Assembly: GCA_002335605.1 (NCBI GenBank)
Contig: BEDY01000001.1
Span: 3,968,001 to 4,032,000, forward strand
DNA length: 64,000 nt
Direction of reading: 5' to 3'
From: Prillingera fragicola
Lineage: Eukaryota; Basidiomycota; Tremellomycetes; Trichosporonales; Trichosporonaceae
Every line of letters begins with the position of its first letter. Position 1 is the first letter of the stretch. Shown here piece after piece: positions 23,760 through 35,582 of the stretch. The notes beneath the pieces were generated by a model. That model searched no databases. It was not told the origin of the DNA and saw nothing but the letters and a program-made list of their open reading frames with translations. The translations under genes and the position numbers were made by a program.

Positions 23760-25217
23760 CTAATACCTCCTAACTCCACCCTCACCGCCAGCACACCAAA
23801 CACCATCTCCAAACGCAAAGCTCTCGATCGCCACAGCTTCCCAACCAGCATACTCTTCCCGCGTACTCGCACCAACAGTCTCGCCCGCGGCATCAATACC
23901 GAGGCGACACGGCAACCCCGACGATGTCCCGACCAGCAAATCTGTGCTTGTCCAATCGAAGACGAGAGTGTAGATTGCCGCTTCGTTGCGCTTGATAAGC
24001 GTCGGTGCAGGCGAGGAACCGACAAGGGAAGAGAGGCGGCGGAGGGCAATGGTCCCGTCCGCGTGGCCGGTGGCGAGCACGCCCGCGGCATCCGAGTAGG
24101 CCATGGTGACGAGCTTGGAGCTCACTGGCGACTGGGCGGTGAACAGCGGCGGTCCGCCCTGCGCACTGAGTGCCCAGCCAGTAATGCTCCCCTCTGCCGT
24201 GGCGGCAAGGACGACTTTTTCCTCATCCCCCAAGGCGCCCAACGCGTGCACGCCCGCCTCGTCCTCGACGACCACCATGGCTTCGACGGCCACAGCGCTG
24301 GCGCTCCACTTGGAGACCTGCTCGCCCCTCCCGACGTCCCAGAGGCGCACGCTGCCGTCCTTGCTGCAGGACATGACCTGCCGCCCAACACCGAGGATGT
24401 GGATGCCGGTGATGGCGCGCGTGTGGCCCTTGAAGACACGCGGGTTGATGCCATCCTTTGCACCAAACACGCGCAGGGATAGATCAGAGGAGGCGGTCAA
24501 GACGACCTGGGTGGGGAGTTAGCACGTAGTCTTTGTAGCTGGACGTGGCGTACCTCTCCTGATGGAAACCATGACACTGCGAGGACGTCTCCAACATGCC
24601 CCTTGAGCTCCACGACCTTGGCGGGCTCAGCAGGCGGGAGGACGACGCAGTATCCGTCCGGCCCCCCAATGACGAGCTTTGCAGACTTGGCAGAGTAGGC
24701 AATGCTGTTGATGTGCAGTTCGGGCTGTCGTCAGCTGTGCAACTTCAGAGTAGAACGTACCGAAACATCCGTCTTCTTGGTGTACGGCGGCTGAATAATT
24801 TGACGCGGGAAGCGGACAGGCAGAGCCTCAATCTTGAGCGCGGGCACGGAGACGGCAAAGTTTGTCTGCAGCGTCAGCGCGAGCTACGACCCGTCTGCTC
24901 AGTGAGCGCACCCACATTCGACTCGCGCTCAACAGTGACGCCGCCGCTGCTCTCAAACCCGACCTCGCCGTCTTGGATCTCCACAGTCACTTTACCGTGC
25001 ACGCTCTCGGCACCTGAGCAGTACTGCGCCGTCAGCCCCGGCCCATATTTTGAACTCACAGCCGACACCCAGACATTCTCCTTCACCACTGTGCCCTGCT
25101 CAACGTCGTCAAAGACGGCTAGCGCGTCGTGCTGTGTTTTTGTCAGCTTCAGTATCACAGAGATAACGTGAGGCATACCTGGATATCAATGTAGGGGAGA
25201 TTCTTGACCTTGTCCAT
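23760..25217 (-). CDS. RPN14: Proteasome assembly chaperone PAAF1/Rpn14 (WD40)
   Basis: PAAF1/Rpn14 binds Rpt ATPases and assists assembly of the 19S proteasome base in the cytosol. Five exons run from the ATG at 25217 (MDKVKNLPYIDIQ, then HDALAVFDDVEQGTVV) to 23760; introns lie after Q13, after ESN, after DVS and after PSGE. The pre-propeller region contains PRQIIQPPYTKKTDV. WD repeats follow: GHVGDVLAVSWFPSGE-VVLTASSDLSLRVFG, GHTRAITGIHILGVGRQV with CSKDGSVRLWDV, then VTMAYSDAAGVLATGHADGT and IYTLVFDWTSTDLLVGTSSG. The order and the Trp-poor early half match PAAF1 rather than other WD40 proteins. The frame is open across every junction. Confidence is lower for the name than for the WD40 class. 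Confidence 0.82.
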
Positions 25218-25503
25218 TGCGGCTTGTGTTGGGAAGGCTGGAGGAGGACGCATCATCGTTCAACCTTGTGGTTTGTGGAGGTGGAGGTCATGTGGGAGGA
25301 CCAAATACATTTACTCGTCCACTCAAGTCCTTCTACGACTCGTATGCATCGCAACAGAAGCAGCGTGCACAGTGTTACATTGGCAGTACAGAATACGCAG
25401 GCCACTTGGGCCTGGGTGATTGGGTCTACAAGAATGCCCTTTTTTTCCTTTCGACTGACTAGACTTCTGAGAAACTTTCCCCCTTCTCTCTTCTCTCCAG
25501 ACA

Positions 25504-28500
25504 TCATGGCACCTCGGCGGTCACCCTCTTCTTGCGCACCAACAACACCTCGGGGGTGCTCATCCTGCGGGAACCATGGGCATCAAGGCCGTTGACAGCG
25601 ACGACGTGTCGGTGCGCCGCGACTGCTCCGCGATCACGGACCTCGTCGCGATAGACCACCCTCACGGCCCGCGCGGCAGGGCTCGGCATGCTGCCGCCCG
25701 GCGACGTTGGCGGTGTGCCCATGACAGCCTGTGAATCGAGCGGCGGTGACGTGGGCTCACGCTGAAGCATGTTGGGTGGCAAAATAAGGGGGAACAGCGT
25801 GAGGTACCTGCTGTCCTGCTCCATGGGCGTGGGCGTGTGGACGCGGTTCTGCAGCGCGGCAGTGACGGTCGCGTGCTCGTCGTCGTCGGTCTCGAGACGT
25901 TCCAGCCTGTCCTGCCAGGTACTCCTGTTCTCGCCACACGAGTTCGAGAAGGTGGCCATTTCAGGGATAATGTCCGCGGTCGCGGTGAACAGGGGCTGGG
26001 TGAACAGGTCGATAAAACCGATTTGGCCCTTGGCCTGCATCCTGGCGTCGACGCCTGCGACGACAGACACCGGGAGATCGAGCTCCTGCTCCAGCGACGC
26101 CTGCTTGGTCCACTCGTCGAGCAGCACAGTCGACCAGTGCTCGGAAACATCAATCGGGCGAGTGGGATTGCTAATGTCGGCGCACTTGATCAAAGCCTGG
26201 CAGATCATGATGCGGTCTTCTTCGCATTTGTCGTCGCGGTCAATGGGCTTGTCGCCGCTGAACACCTGCGAAAACTCCTTGAGACGCGTAATCCAGGCAA
26301 AGTGCAAGCTCATGTCGGTCGCCAATATTGCGCTGTACAGCACGCGCCGGAAGCTGCGGTAGTCAATCTGGGCGCGAGCGGGGTAGGCCTCGGCGTCGGC
26401 AGCCGTGGCGGGGCCGATGAGGAAACCAAGACCATGCTTGCGGAGCAGGTGGACGACAAGCATGCAGTGCATGTTCTCGAGGACCGACTTGTCGTCGTAC
26501 ACCACCGAGAGCGGGACACGGGCATTCTTCATGAACGCATTGCTCAAGCCAGGATGGCCCACATCATGGCCTATCGCGGCGACGAGGACGCCGAGGACAT
26601 CCTGAGGGCGCAAGATGGTGCGAGCACGGGTGGTGCCGCTGCCCTTGGCCGGCACCTCGCTGTCTGCCGGTCGGCGCCAGATCTTGCCAGGCGTGAGCTC
26701 AAGGAAGAAGGCAAATGGCGGTGCGACGCCGATGCAGACGAGGAACAGGTACGTTGCCTGCAAGACGTCGATGGCGTGGACGTAGTTGTGATAAGGGTTT
26801 GGGGCGTGGTAGATGGAGCGAATGGCAAACAGCCACTGGTTGACCTGTTCCGTTGTTATACCGAGCTCGGCGATACCCTCCGTGTGCAGAATCGCCTCGA
26901 ACACGAGACAGGCGACGCGGTAGAGATCGCTCTGCGAGAGAAGATGAGGACGGAAGTCCCAGGTCGACAACATCGTGACCAAGCGCTTGCGCTCCTCGGG
27001 CGACAGAGGTGCCGAAAGCCTGGACGGTTAGTCACCAGCACAAAGATAGGTCACTCACTCCTTGTATTCGCTCATCTGAATGTCGATGGAAAGCATAGTC
27101 TGCTGATACATTTCGCCGAGCACTTCAGCAAACTGAGTCGTGTTGCCTGCGGCGTGCTCCTGCTCCCTGTCGCCGGCAACGACACTAAAGCTTCCACGGC
27201 GGCCTTCTGGTGGCGCAGGTGCCTGGTCCTCTGCGCCGAGCTGATCGGCAGGCACCATGCGCTTGTTGGCACGGTCGAACGCCAGGGCAATGCCTCCAGT
27301 GTCGACACTTCGCCTCCTGGCAGCGGCGTCGCTCGAGTGGTGGGCGGCGAGCAGCGAGCCGACGATGTTGGGATTGGAGGGGAGGGTTGGCAACGATGGC
27401 TCCTCGGCAGTTGGCTTGGTGGCCAACATGGGATCGACACGCTCGTGCTGCGGTGTCCCAAGCGTTGCATGGCTGATGGTAGACCCTGGAGAGGTGACGC
27501 GGCCGAGCTGCTGGCTGGCGCGGCGACGCGACGAAGACACTGCCGAGGACAGAACCTTTTCGCTCTCGTGCTCGGCACCGAGACCAAGAGCCGTTGGCGT
27601 GAGCACAACCTTTGCGTCGTCATCGTAGGCAGCCGACATGGGCGACATTGTCGACGACGTCGGAGGCGACTGGCTCAGGGCCGCTGACGTCTTGCCCTCA
27701 ATCGCGTCTTGAACCATCTGGTTGAGCGCAAAGGCAGTGGCCGAGGTGAAGGGTGCATGGAGCACACCGGATGCGCCTGCGTTGATGCACGCCGAGACGG
27801 CGGTAGACGAGGTTGGGGTGGGTACGTAGGCAATGATCACTGGCTTGGTCTCGCGGGTGCCGTTCGGGTTGCCTTTCTCGAGCTGCTGCTCCACCTGGTG
27901 GATGGAGGCAACAGCGGTGGTGAGCCAATCGTCTTCGATTCGCTTTGCGCGGTCCAGCACGTCCTGCTGAAAGCACACAGCCGAAGGGGTCGTTCCCTGG
28001 GAGAGGAGCAGCGACAGCGAAGGGAGGACAGGATGGCTAGCAAGGGGAACGAGAACGACCTGCTTTGGCGGGTCTGTTCCTAGCTTTGGCGACGAAAGCG
28101 ATCGGATGGATGTTTCCGGTGCAAGGATTGATGGGAGCTGGGTGATGTGTCGGACTGTGGTGACTGAGCAGGTCAGCAATGGGCCATTGATCAAGCCAAA
28201 GTGGAGGACAGGATGGATGGGAGATGACTCGGTCCCTCTGCTTGCCATTCGTCATGAAAACTCGGCCAGCGCCGCTAAGACAACAGTAGTCATCGCGCTG
28301 GCGCTACCAGTTGGGTGCCCATGGGCAGGTGGTCTATCTCAAGGAGACCCCGCGCTCTCAAACCCTAATGGGGTTCAAAATACAAATGACGATGGTCAAC
28401 TTGGCAACAGCAGCCGCCGGTGGATTTGATTCCGCGGCATCGTTGCACTGGTGAGCCGTGCCTGACCATCACCACTGTCCTAATGCCAAGCAGCTTGCTT

Positions 28501-29385
28501 GTTGGCCTCTGTGAAGATCGGTTGCACTCTCTCCCCGCGGGGATGCCGCGGGTGCTGCAATGCAGCACTGGAGCGAGCAGAAGGGGTAGCAGCCGATGTG
28601 ATGCGCCAGTGAAGATGTGAATGGACAAGGGTTCTCCAGGGACTCTGTAGCGAATTCCAGTGGGCGACGATCTGCGTGTGCCTAGCAGGAGTCGTGTACC
28701 ACTGGGGTCATAACCAATGGCCTTGGCCGTGGGGACACCAACTGGAAAAGACCATCGAGGCAGGAAGAAGAACAGAAGCACAAGAGAGGGGCGGACACAC
28801 GACTGAGAAGCGCTACTCACCTTCCAATCCGCAGCGACGAAGAGCGTCGACGAGTTGCTCGCCCTCACCACCACCACCAGCGCGTTTGCGGAGCGCAGCG
28901 GCGCCTGGTCCTCCCATGCCCAGGCCCATGCCCGGCGGTAGGGCCATACTCCCTCGAGGAGCCTTGAGTGCGGCGAGAGCTGCTGGACTCATCTGCGAGT
29001 AGGGCTGGCGAGGTTTGGCACGATGCGGCGACTCGCGGGTGGTCGGGGAAGAGCTCTCTGGCGACTCTGTCACAGGTGGTGCGCTTGTGGAAAGAGGCGT
29101 GAGTCCACCTCCCAGCCTTGAGCCAACATGGTGACGGTGGTCGCCGGCATGAGGTACACCTGCGCCGAGGCCTGGTGCGAGACTCATGCGCCGAGAGTTG
29201 AACAGCGGATCCTCGCTCTCGGCTGGCTGCTCCATGCGCAAGTCCCGGAGGGTGGGTATACCCGTTGCCGACGATCGTCCTTGGAACCGCGGCGTCGAGA
29301 ACTTTGTGGTGGATGGGGCAGGGATGGCATCGGGGAGGAGAGCGAGGACCTGGAGCGGAGACGAAGTTACAATGTTGGCGGACAT
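25504..29385 (-). CDS. PDE2: High-affinity 3',5'-cyclic AMP phosphodiesterase (PDE2 type)
   Basis: This enzyme hydrolyses cAMP to 5'-AMP and damps the cAMP-PKA pathway. Three exons (28821-29385, 27059-28163, 25504-27019) join to 1061 residues. The N-terminal third is Ser/Pro-rich; a receiver-like region follows (KQVVLVPLASHPVLPSLSLL..PVIIAYVPTPTSSTAVSACI..GASGVLHAPFTSA). The class I phosphodiesterase domain begins at ITTEQVNQWLFAIRSIYHA, with the metal-site motifs HNYVHAIDVLQ and GHDVGHPGLSNAFM, then ILATDMSLHFAWITRLKEF and LIKCADISNPTRPIDVSEHW. These give the His/Asp ligands expected in PDE. Intron 1 is 657 nt, against 39 nt for intron 2; its ends (gtgagt at 28820, cag at 28164) keep the frame. 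An alternative short form could start inside that intron at 28248. Confidence 0.9.
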
Positions 29386-30377
29386 GATGGTGCGCAGGTC
29401 AGGCGACCTATGGGAACCTTTGAGATGGACGGCTTCGAGTCGTGGTCAGAGAAGATGCGAGGATGTGGATGAGGGTAGTCGTGAAATGTCAAACGTGAGG
29501 ATCCAAGCGCCTCAAAGGTGGGAGTAGTGTTGGTTTGGATGTGCCGGTGGTGACGTCGGGGCGCCACGAAGGAGGCGCAAGGATTGATTGTCGATCACTG
29601 GCGGCTGAGGATGCAGCGAGCGCCTAGAGGGTGTGGTGACTCGTTGACTGTTGATGCTGCTGGTTTTTGGCGTGCAGAGAATGAGGACAGAGTAATGAGG
29701 GATAGGAAGCCAGTGCCTCAGAGTGGCTAGAGTAAGGAGGGAGGAGGGAGGATGGAGGGAGAGGATGGAAGATGGCGAGCGAGAGTGTGGGCGGAATGCT
29801 GGACGGCGGCGGCGGCGGCTGGGTGAGTGAGTGGTGTGCACAGTGGGGATGTGTATCCGAGATCCCCTTGCCCAATGAGGCATGATTGGCAGTCGTGCCT
29901 GAACCTCCACCTCGATACATCGGCACCTGTTCCCGACTGGTGACGACCTTGGGCTTTGGAAGCGGATCTTACAGTAAGCAACAGAAAGCTTGTTTATGCA
30001 TGTAGGAGAGGTTGTATCCCTTGGAAGAAGACTGCAACTTGCGGATAAAGTAGACTGGAGGGCACAGAGTACTACAAACCGACATTGTGCGTGTGAAACG
30101 CCCATAATGGAGCGGTGTCTCAGATTAGGCGTGCGATCAAACGACCGTGCACCTCCACCTTCCCTCTCCACCTTCCTCCGTGCAGTTGTGTGCAGATCAG
30201 TCCAGTCATCCATTTCCCAGTCAACTGACCGTGCCCACCACATGCACATTCCTCGCTATCCGTGTCCGTGTCCAGGTGTGGTACTCTCGTGCGAGCAGTA
30301 CAAAGACCCGACCTTTTCACACTCTCTTCTTACATCGCCCCCTCTCTCACATCCACTCGTAGCCATCACTCACCACC
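29386..30377. promoter_or_regulatory. Divergent region upstream of PDE2 and the small Tyr/Asn-rich gene
   Basis: This 992-bp gap between two opposite start codons contains long pyrimidine tracts on the minus strand (29700-29830) and C/T-rich leader sequence before 30378. No coding frame with domain content is visible on either strand. Confidence 0.4.
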
Positions 30378-30733
30378 ATGCCCGACGAGATTACCTACCG
30401 TGGCACCAACACCCAAGTAAAGCTTACCGCAGGCCCGAGCACACTGTTGACCTCGGCAGGGCAACTCGTACGATAACCGTACCAACACGTCCACCGGTGG
30501 CCATGGCTACCATTACTCAAAGTACGGCAGCAGGCCAGCAGTATATCTAACCGTGCAGCACCAACGACTCGTACTATTACAAGAACACGAACGGCTCGAC
30601 CTACTACAACTCGGGTAAGTCATGCCGTGCTGCCTGAGTGCAACGATATAACCTCCCAGGCGGCGGTTACGCGAAGTACACTTCGCCTTCGGGCAACTCC
30701 AAGTCGTACTACGGCTCGGACGCCAAGAAGTGA
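30378..30733 (+). CDS. Small Tyr/Asn/Ser/Gly-rich protein, conserved fungal type
   Basis: Four exons join to 76 residues, beginning MPDEITYRGTNTQ and continuing GNSYDNRTNTSTGGHGYHYS, NTNDSYYYKNTNGSTYYNS, and ending NSKSYYGSDAKK. Introns lie after Q13 (GTAAAG..CAG), inside the Asn after HYS, and inside a Gly after YYNS; each keeps the frame. The sequence has no Cys, no signal peptide and no hydrophobic helix, and is built from short Y-Y-x-N and N-G-S-T-Y-Y motifs. I recall similar short proteins with GYHYSNTDGSYYY-like motifs in many ascomycetes and basidiomycetes, but I know of no assigned function. A C/T-rich leader with a good CACCACC-ATG context suggests strong expression. A related, frame-shifted copy follows at 31354. 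Confidence 0.8.
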
Positions 30734-31353
30734 AGAGCGCTCCGCCACCGTTGAGACCAGTACTAATTGTTGAAGCGTGGGACTCATCGATAGTCAGCAG
30801 AATGAACCAAGTGTCAAGTTGTTTCCCATGTGGCACGAGTGGTGGTGGGAATTTGTTCAATCAGCACAGACGACTTCTGACGTACGAACCGATACACGTC
30901 GGGATGATCTCACCAAGACATTCACGGCATAGTTGCGCCCTCCTCTTCGGCGTCGCGACTGACCGGTCATGCCGAGAACCACCTGTTCTTTTGCAGTCCG
31001 CTGCGGGTCAGTCCACTGTGACCTCATCCCCCCGTAAATGCCATCTCTCACCCACGCTTTGGCTCTGAGCTACTTTGAGCAAGAGGCTGTATATTGAGCT
31101 GCATCTCACCCTCCGTTGGTCTTTGTTAGGCGCACATGCGCTTCAGCAGTCGTTGATACTCAGAGTCTGTGGCGGGTGTGGCGCACAGCCTCCACTTTGG
31201 ATGTCAGCGTTCCTCTCATGATGTGTCTCCCATCTCGGCTACGGGCGCGCCAAGGAGATGGGTACGACATCCCAGCAGTTGTGACACTTGGTTCTCATGT
31301 CATTGCCAGTGTATCCCTCTACTAATCGTCTTTGCATTCACTCCCTCTGCCGC
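30734..31353 (+). other. Spacer between the two Tyr/Asn-rich gene copies
   Basis: This 620-bp stretch follows the stop of the intact small gene and precedes the ATG of its degraded copy. It should contain the 3' end of the first and, if active, the promoter of the second. No other gene is visible. Confidence 0.4.
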
Positions 31354-31697
31354 CATGCCAAACGTCGTCACCAGACTAGGCATTAACAACCAAGTAAGCC
31401 TCCCACGCCAACCAAACCTGAACTCTGCGTAGGGAATCTGTACGACAACCTGCGAGACTCGACTACACGCCGGATGGCTCTCAATACTCCAAGTACGTGC
31501 AACGGCTACCTAGCTGAGGCCGCAGCGCCAACGACACGTACTACAGCAAGGGGGCGATGGGTGCGGGGACCAAGGGGACGTTTACGATGACTGGGATCAG
31601 AACGAGAGGCCAGCTACAATGGGGGAGACGATGGGGGAGACGATGGGGGAGACGATGGCTACGATGACTAAAGGGCGTGACCGTATAACTCGTCGCT
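31354..31697 (+). pseudogene. Frame-shifted tandem copy of the Tyr/Asn-rich gene
   Basis: It keeps the exon layout of the gene at 30378: exon 1 MPNVVTRLGINNQ followed by GTAAGC, an exon with GNLYDN, then a splice before an exon encoding NANDTYYSKG. Exon 2 is 60 nt where the intact copy has 62, and its conserved pieces (GNLYDN and DGSQYS) fall in different frames, so the joined message shifts out of the ancestral frame. The shifted frame remains open to a stop at about 31697 and includes three copies of the 12-bp unit gggggagacgat (31621-31656), encoding repeated MGET. It may be a pseudogene or a frame-shifted but expressed protein; sequence alone does not decide. Confidence 0.65.
31621..31656 (+). 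repeat. 12-bp tandem repeat, three copies
   Basis: The unit gggggagacgat is repeated three times exactly, inside the last exon of the degraded Tyr/Asn-rich copy. Its length is a multiple of three, so expansion would not change the reading frame. Confidence 0.9.
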
Positions 31698-34600
31698 AGC
31701 CAAAGACGAGCGCCAGCCATGCTGTGCCTCTGTGTGGGGACATTCGTAAAAACCACTATCAAGCAGATAGCTGCCCGCACATCTGGCTATCCAGCGACCT
31801 GCCAGCGAGTGATCTTCAGTTAGGAGGACCAACCTGGCATGCAGGCAAGCCCGGGGAGCGCTGAAGGCGGCACGGCTGCCTTGGGTGTGTTGTTCTTCGT
31901 GATCCTGTTAGTGAGTTGTGGGACCTGTATGAATATCATCCTGCTCGTTCAGTCCAAGCGTGTGCTGAGTAACTGTTTGTTGGAGGTCGTTCGGGAGTGA
32001 TAGGAGGAGGCCATCTGTGCTGGCCGCAGCAGTGACCCCTCCCAAGTGGAGCATTCACATACGCATGTGGCCTCCACGTGCTTCCACGTGCATGCACAAC
32101 TGGACGCTGGGATGCCTCTAACAGCCCACAGAACATACCTATAGCAGGCACTCGGATTGTTGCTGTGACAATCGTCATAGAGACCGTCACATGCCATGTT
32201 AGATCGTCATAGAGGCGCTGCCAAACATTCATGTCAGAGCCTTTCTGCAGCCGAACCGCACGATCACAATCTCGGTCAGCGATTGCGACGCCACGGAGGG
32301 ATCATTGTTTACATCTTTGCGCAGCAACTCCTGAACCGCTTGTTTGTCGTGTACATTAATAGTTTTGATTACCTGCCGTCGGCTTGGTTAAGAGTTCTTA
32401 GCCCCTGCGCGTCCCTTTGCTACCCAACACGACATGCACTCGTGAGATCCGGGTGAGCGAGTACAATGTCATTGTGCGTTAGTGCTTCACTGCGCATACG
32501 AGCAAGCTCAACTGGCGGGCTTGTGTAAACAGGATCTAGGCGGACGGTACCTAACCCAGCCTGGTTTCCTGGCCCGAGATGTCGATTTTCCTCCAGGAAA
32601 GGTGGAGGTATGGCGATGCCACCAGTTGCAGCATCAGACGGTGCTGCGAGCTAGGCACAGCAGTTTTGCCTCTTCTCCAGATCTCCAGTCGTGCAAGGCT
32701 GCTGGCCGGCTGAGGGCCACACTGGCCAACTGTGGAACCTCACTCAAATCTTCCTCCACACCTCCACTCCCTGACGCATCGGCCATGCCAACTCATAAAC
32801 AACATATCAGCTTCGGCGCTTTGAGCGACCCGGCAGCGTAATCTCGGAAAGGGCTACGGCCGACTAGACTTCTTCTGCAAGGGCATGAACCACGTCACAG
32901 AAGAGTTGAAAGAGGGGGCCGCACCGAGTCTCCGAGCGCCGAGATTTCCTTCCCAGCCGGCGAGCAGACTTCCAATCCATCTTGCAAGAGGGCACCAGAA
33001 AGCTAAATCCCGCATGAGGTATAGAGCATTCGCCGGATAATTAGGATTACAGGTTGTCCAGACTGTTCGATGGCCCGAGCCAGGCGAGGTCACTGCTTTC
33101 GATGCCCGTCCTGAGTCCACGAGGCGGCGCAGCGGCGTCGTGGCAGCGGCGGGGAATGCTTCCGCGCGTCGTTGTAGCTGATGGAAGGTATCGGATGCCG
33201 AGAAGGGAGTCAAGGTTGAGTACCGTCGATCTCGCAGGCAGAGCATTCCCTGATAACATTTGGGTGGGTTCCCTGAGTGAGGATTGCTGGGCCGGGCCTT
33301 GACATGGATGTGGGCCTGAAATAAACCCTATTGCCCTGACTACACGTGTTGCTTAATGAACCCTGTCATCAATTTTTGGGTATGCTCGATGGACGAGACA
33401 TGATCTGCGCAGCTCGAGTTGCAGCAACACCGCACTGGTGCCCGCCGCAGCCCCCTATTCGGGCCGGGTATGCAGTACCATGCCAGTGCTTTGCGGGGTA
33501 GGCTTCTAGCTTGCCTCGTGACAAGGTCTCGATCTTGAGCAGTGCACCGAGATCCGCAACGTCGCAAGGCAAGGCTGCAAGGTGTCGCACACAGGGCGGA
33601 GCGACGAGTCAAAGGATCCCCTCCGAGCTCGGGTTCAACCGAGCGAGCCAGTGAGACCTGTGAGCGTCCGTATGTACATTGCGCAGCAAGCCAGCCTCGT
33701 CAGGACAAAGCCCAGGGGCAGCGGTTCCAGTGACAGCCAGCTCAGCGACGTATGCCGCGGTCGTTGCGACAACCGCGACACGCCACACGTTGTGGTCTCC
33801 TGTATCCCGGCACAAACGCGTATTGGGAATTGTGCGCGCAGTCTGGCACTCGCGTACGCGGTATGTTTGTGCCGGGACCCAAGGTGCTTACCACGCAGTA
33901 CACCGGGCCGTAGCGGTACGGTTGGGCTGGCCAGGCTGGTCAATTGGCTAGCATGCCATGGTGGCGCTGCAGATCTGCGCGCGTGAGGTATTCTGGGCAC
34001 AATGTGAGTGAGCGATTTAGCAGTGAAACTCAGTGTCACACAACGGCTCGGACGCGCGTGCAAGGTACCCCGATGGCCCGGATTGCGCCTCCCTCTACAC
34101 GACGGCGCACCAACTGACGGCGCGTCGAGGTGTAGGAGAGATTCAGAGTGCAATATGTGGAACTGGATGCCGGACATTTGGCTAATTTTGGTACGCCGTA
34201 GACGTCATGGTCGTCCTCTGACGGCGGGCCTGGGTGACCTGTGTGGCAGGGACACGTTGCCAAACACACGGGCAAGATCCCCGTCACTGCGATCACTGCG
34301 TGGGCCAAAGGCCAAAGGATCAACCATACACCCATGCACACTGTACACACACACAAAGCACACCAGTGCATGCACAAGTACCATAACCCGACATCCGGAC
34401 ATGCGGTGACGTACACCATCATATGGTCATGTGGACAGGCAATGTGGCGCCACCAGTGGCCTGGACATGCGCAGAACGGGGGACTGAGCATTCGGGGGTG
34501 ACGAGCTCCGAAAGGCCAAGAGATGAGGCCAAGAGCTAGTCTGCTGCTGCTGCTGCTATGTGCATTACCTTTCGCAGTAAAGGAATACATCGCATGCAGC

Positions 34601-35582
34601 GTACAGCGCGCTTACTCGGGGCCGGTCCGATAATCCTGGCGTATGAACAAGTATTCCAGGCCATGAGGCCATGAGGGCAGTGCATGGGTGACATGAGGCC
34701 CGAGCCATGGGATCGGCGGGTGTCAAGCACTCCAGGCCCCAGTGTAACATGCCGCCGGCTGCGCCTTCCGCAGCTGTGCAGGCTTAGTTTGTGCATGCAG
34801 GGGATCGCGGGGTTTGTCTATACTCTCCCCGCAGGATGCGTAAGTAGCTGACGCTAGGGTTGTCTGGACCACTGCTGGCCGCTGGCCTGCATGCTACAAA
34901 GTAGTAAGCAAACACACCACCCCAGCTTGTGTTGGGACGAGGCTATATTGAGAACTTTGAACAGATGGCCTTTGGTGGAAGACACCCCTTTCTTGCAGGG
35001 CGCAGGAGATGGTACGGGTCTAACCCTGAGATGAGGTCCGACGGGACGCGTCCCAGTGCCGTGTGCCGTGTGCCTTTGGCCGTGGAATGAGCAGGAGAGG
35101 AGAAGAGGGGTCTGTGCTGCTCAGGGCCAACGTGTTCAGGGGCATGTGTCCTATCATGAATCCCTGTCCACTATACACTCGATTCTAGTGTTTGTCTACT
35201 GTACAGCACCCTCAGCACCCTCATTTTCACTCTACCGTTGGGCCCTCTTATTCTCTCCTCGCTCTGCTAACTCTCCTCGTCCTCTTCCCCTCGACTCTCT
35301 CTCTCTCGCTCGCTCGCAAACTTTGCCCACACACACTCACTCACCACCTCACTCGTTCTCCTGTACCGGCCCAGACCCTTCCACTACAACTCCCTCGAAA
35401 AACAGGGCCACCTCCTTTGCTCACCACTACACGGATCTCGTCCAAACACAGTATATAGGCTGACTATCAACCCGTATGTGTCTCCCCGTTCCCCACCACC
35501 ACCACCACCACCACCCTCACTAGTAAAAGAGCTTGACGCTCACCTCGACAGTCTTTTCGACAGATCACCACCACACACCAAC
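31698..35582. other. Gene-poor region
   Basis: Nearly 3.9 kb contain no reading frame that I can assign or splice into a convincing protein. The frames present are short, rich in Arg/His/Cys and lack the C-ending codon bias of nearby genes. It has CA-rich patches (for example 34310-34380) and several CACGTG sites (such as two near 32074-32092). I find no tRNA, terminal repeats or transposase motif. From about 35160 it becomes C/T-rich, which is the promoter and leader of the next gene. Confidence 0.5.
35452..35457 (+). promoter_or_regulatory. TATA box of the RlpA-like gene
   Basis: TATATA lies 126 bp before the ATG at 35583, downstream of a long C/T-rich tract. A likely 5'-leader intron follows: GTATGT at 35474 and CACTAG ending at 35522. 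It would remove an in-frame upstream ATG at 35478. Confidence 0.45.

Noticed and set aside
25837..27687. 616-codon open frame on the plus strand
   Set aside because: It lies opposite the PDE2 catalytic exon, has no domain content, and its openness follows from the G/C-ending codons of PDE2.
33620..33660. GGTTCAACC sequence resembling a tRNA B box
   Set aside because: No matching acceptor, D or anticodon arms can be folded around it.
33582..34177. Overlapping 130-180-codon frames in the gene-poor region
   Set aside because: Composition is Arg/His/Cys-rich without domain or codon bias, and no splice extension gives a plausible protein.
35478..35582. Longer N-terminus for the RlpA-like protein from the upstream ATG
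   Set aside because: It would place Pro-rich sequence before a strong signal peptide, and a probable 5'-leader intron removes this ATG.
31698..35582. Possible transposon or centromere-like element
   Set aside because: I see no terminal repeats, target duplications, transposase or reverse-transcriptase motifs.
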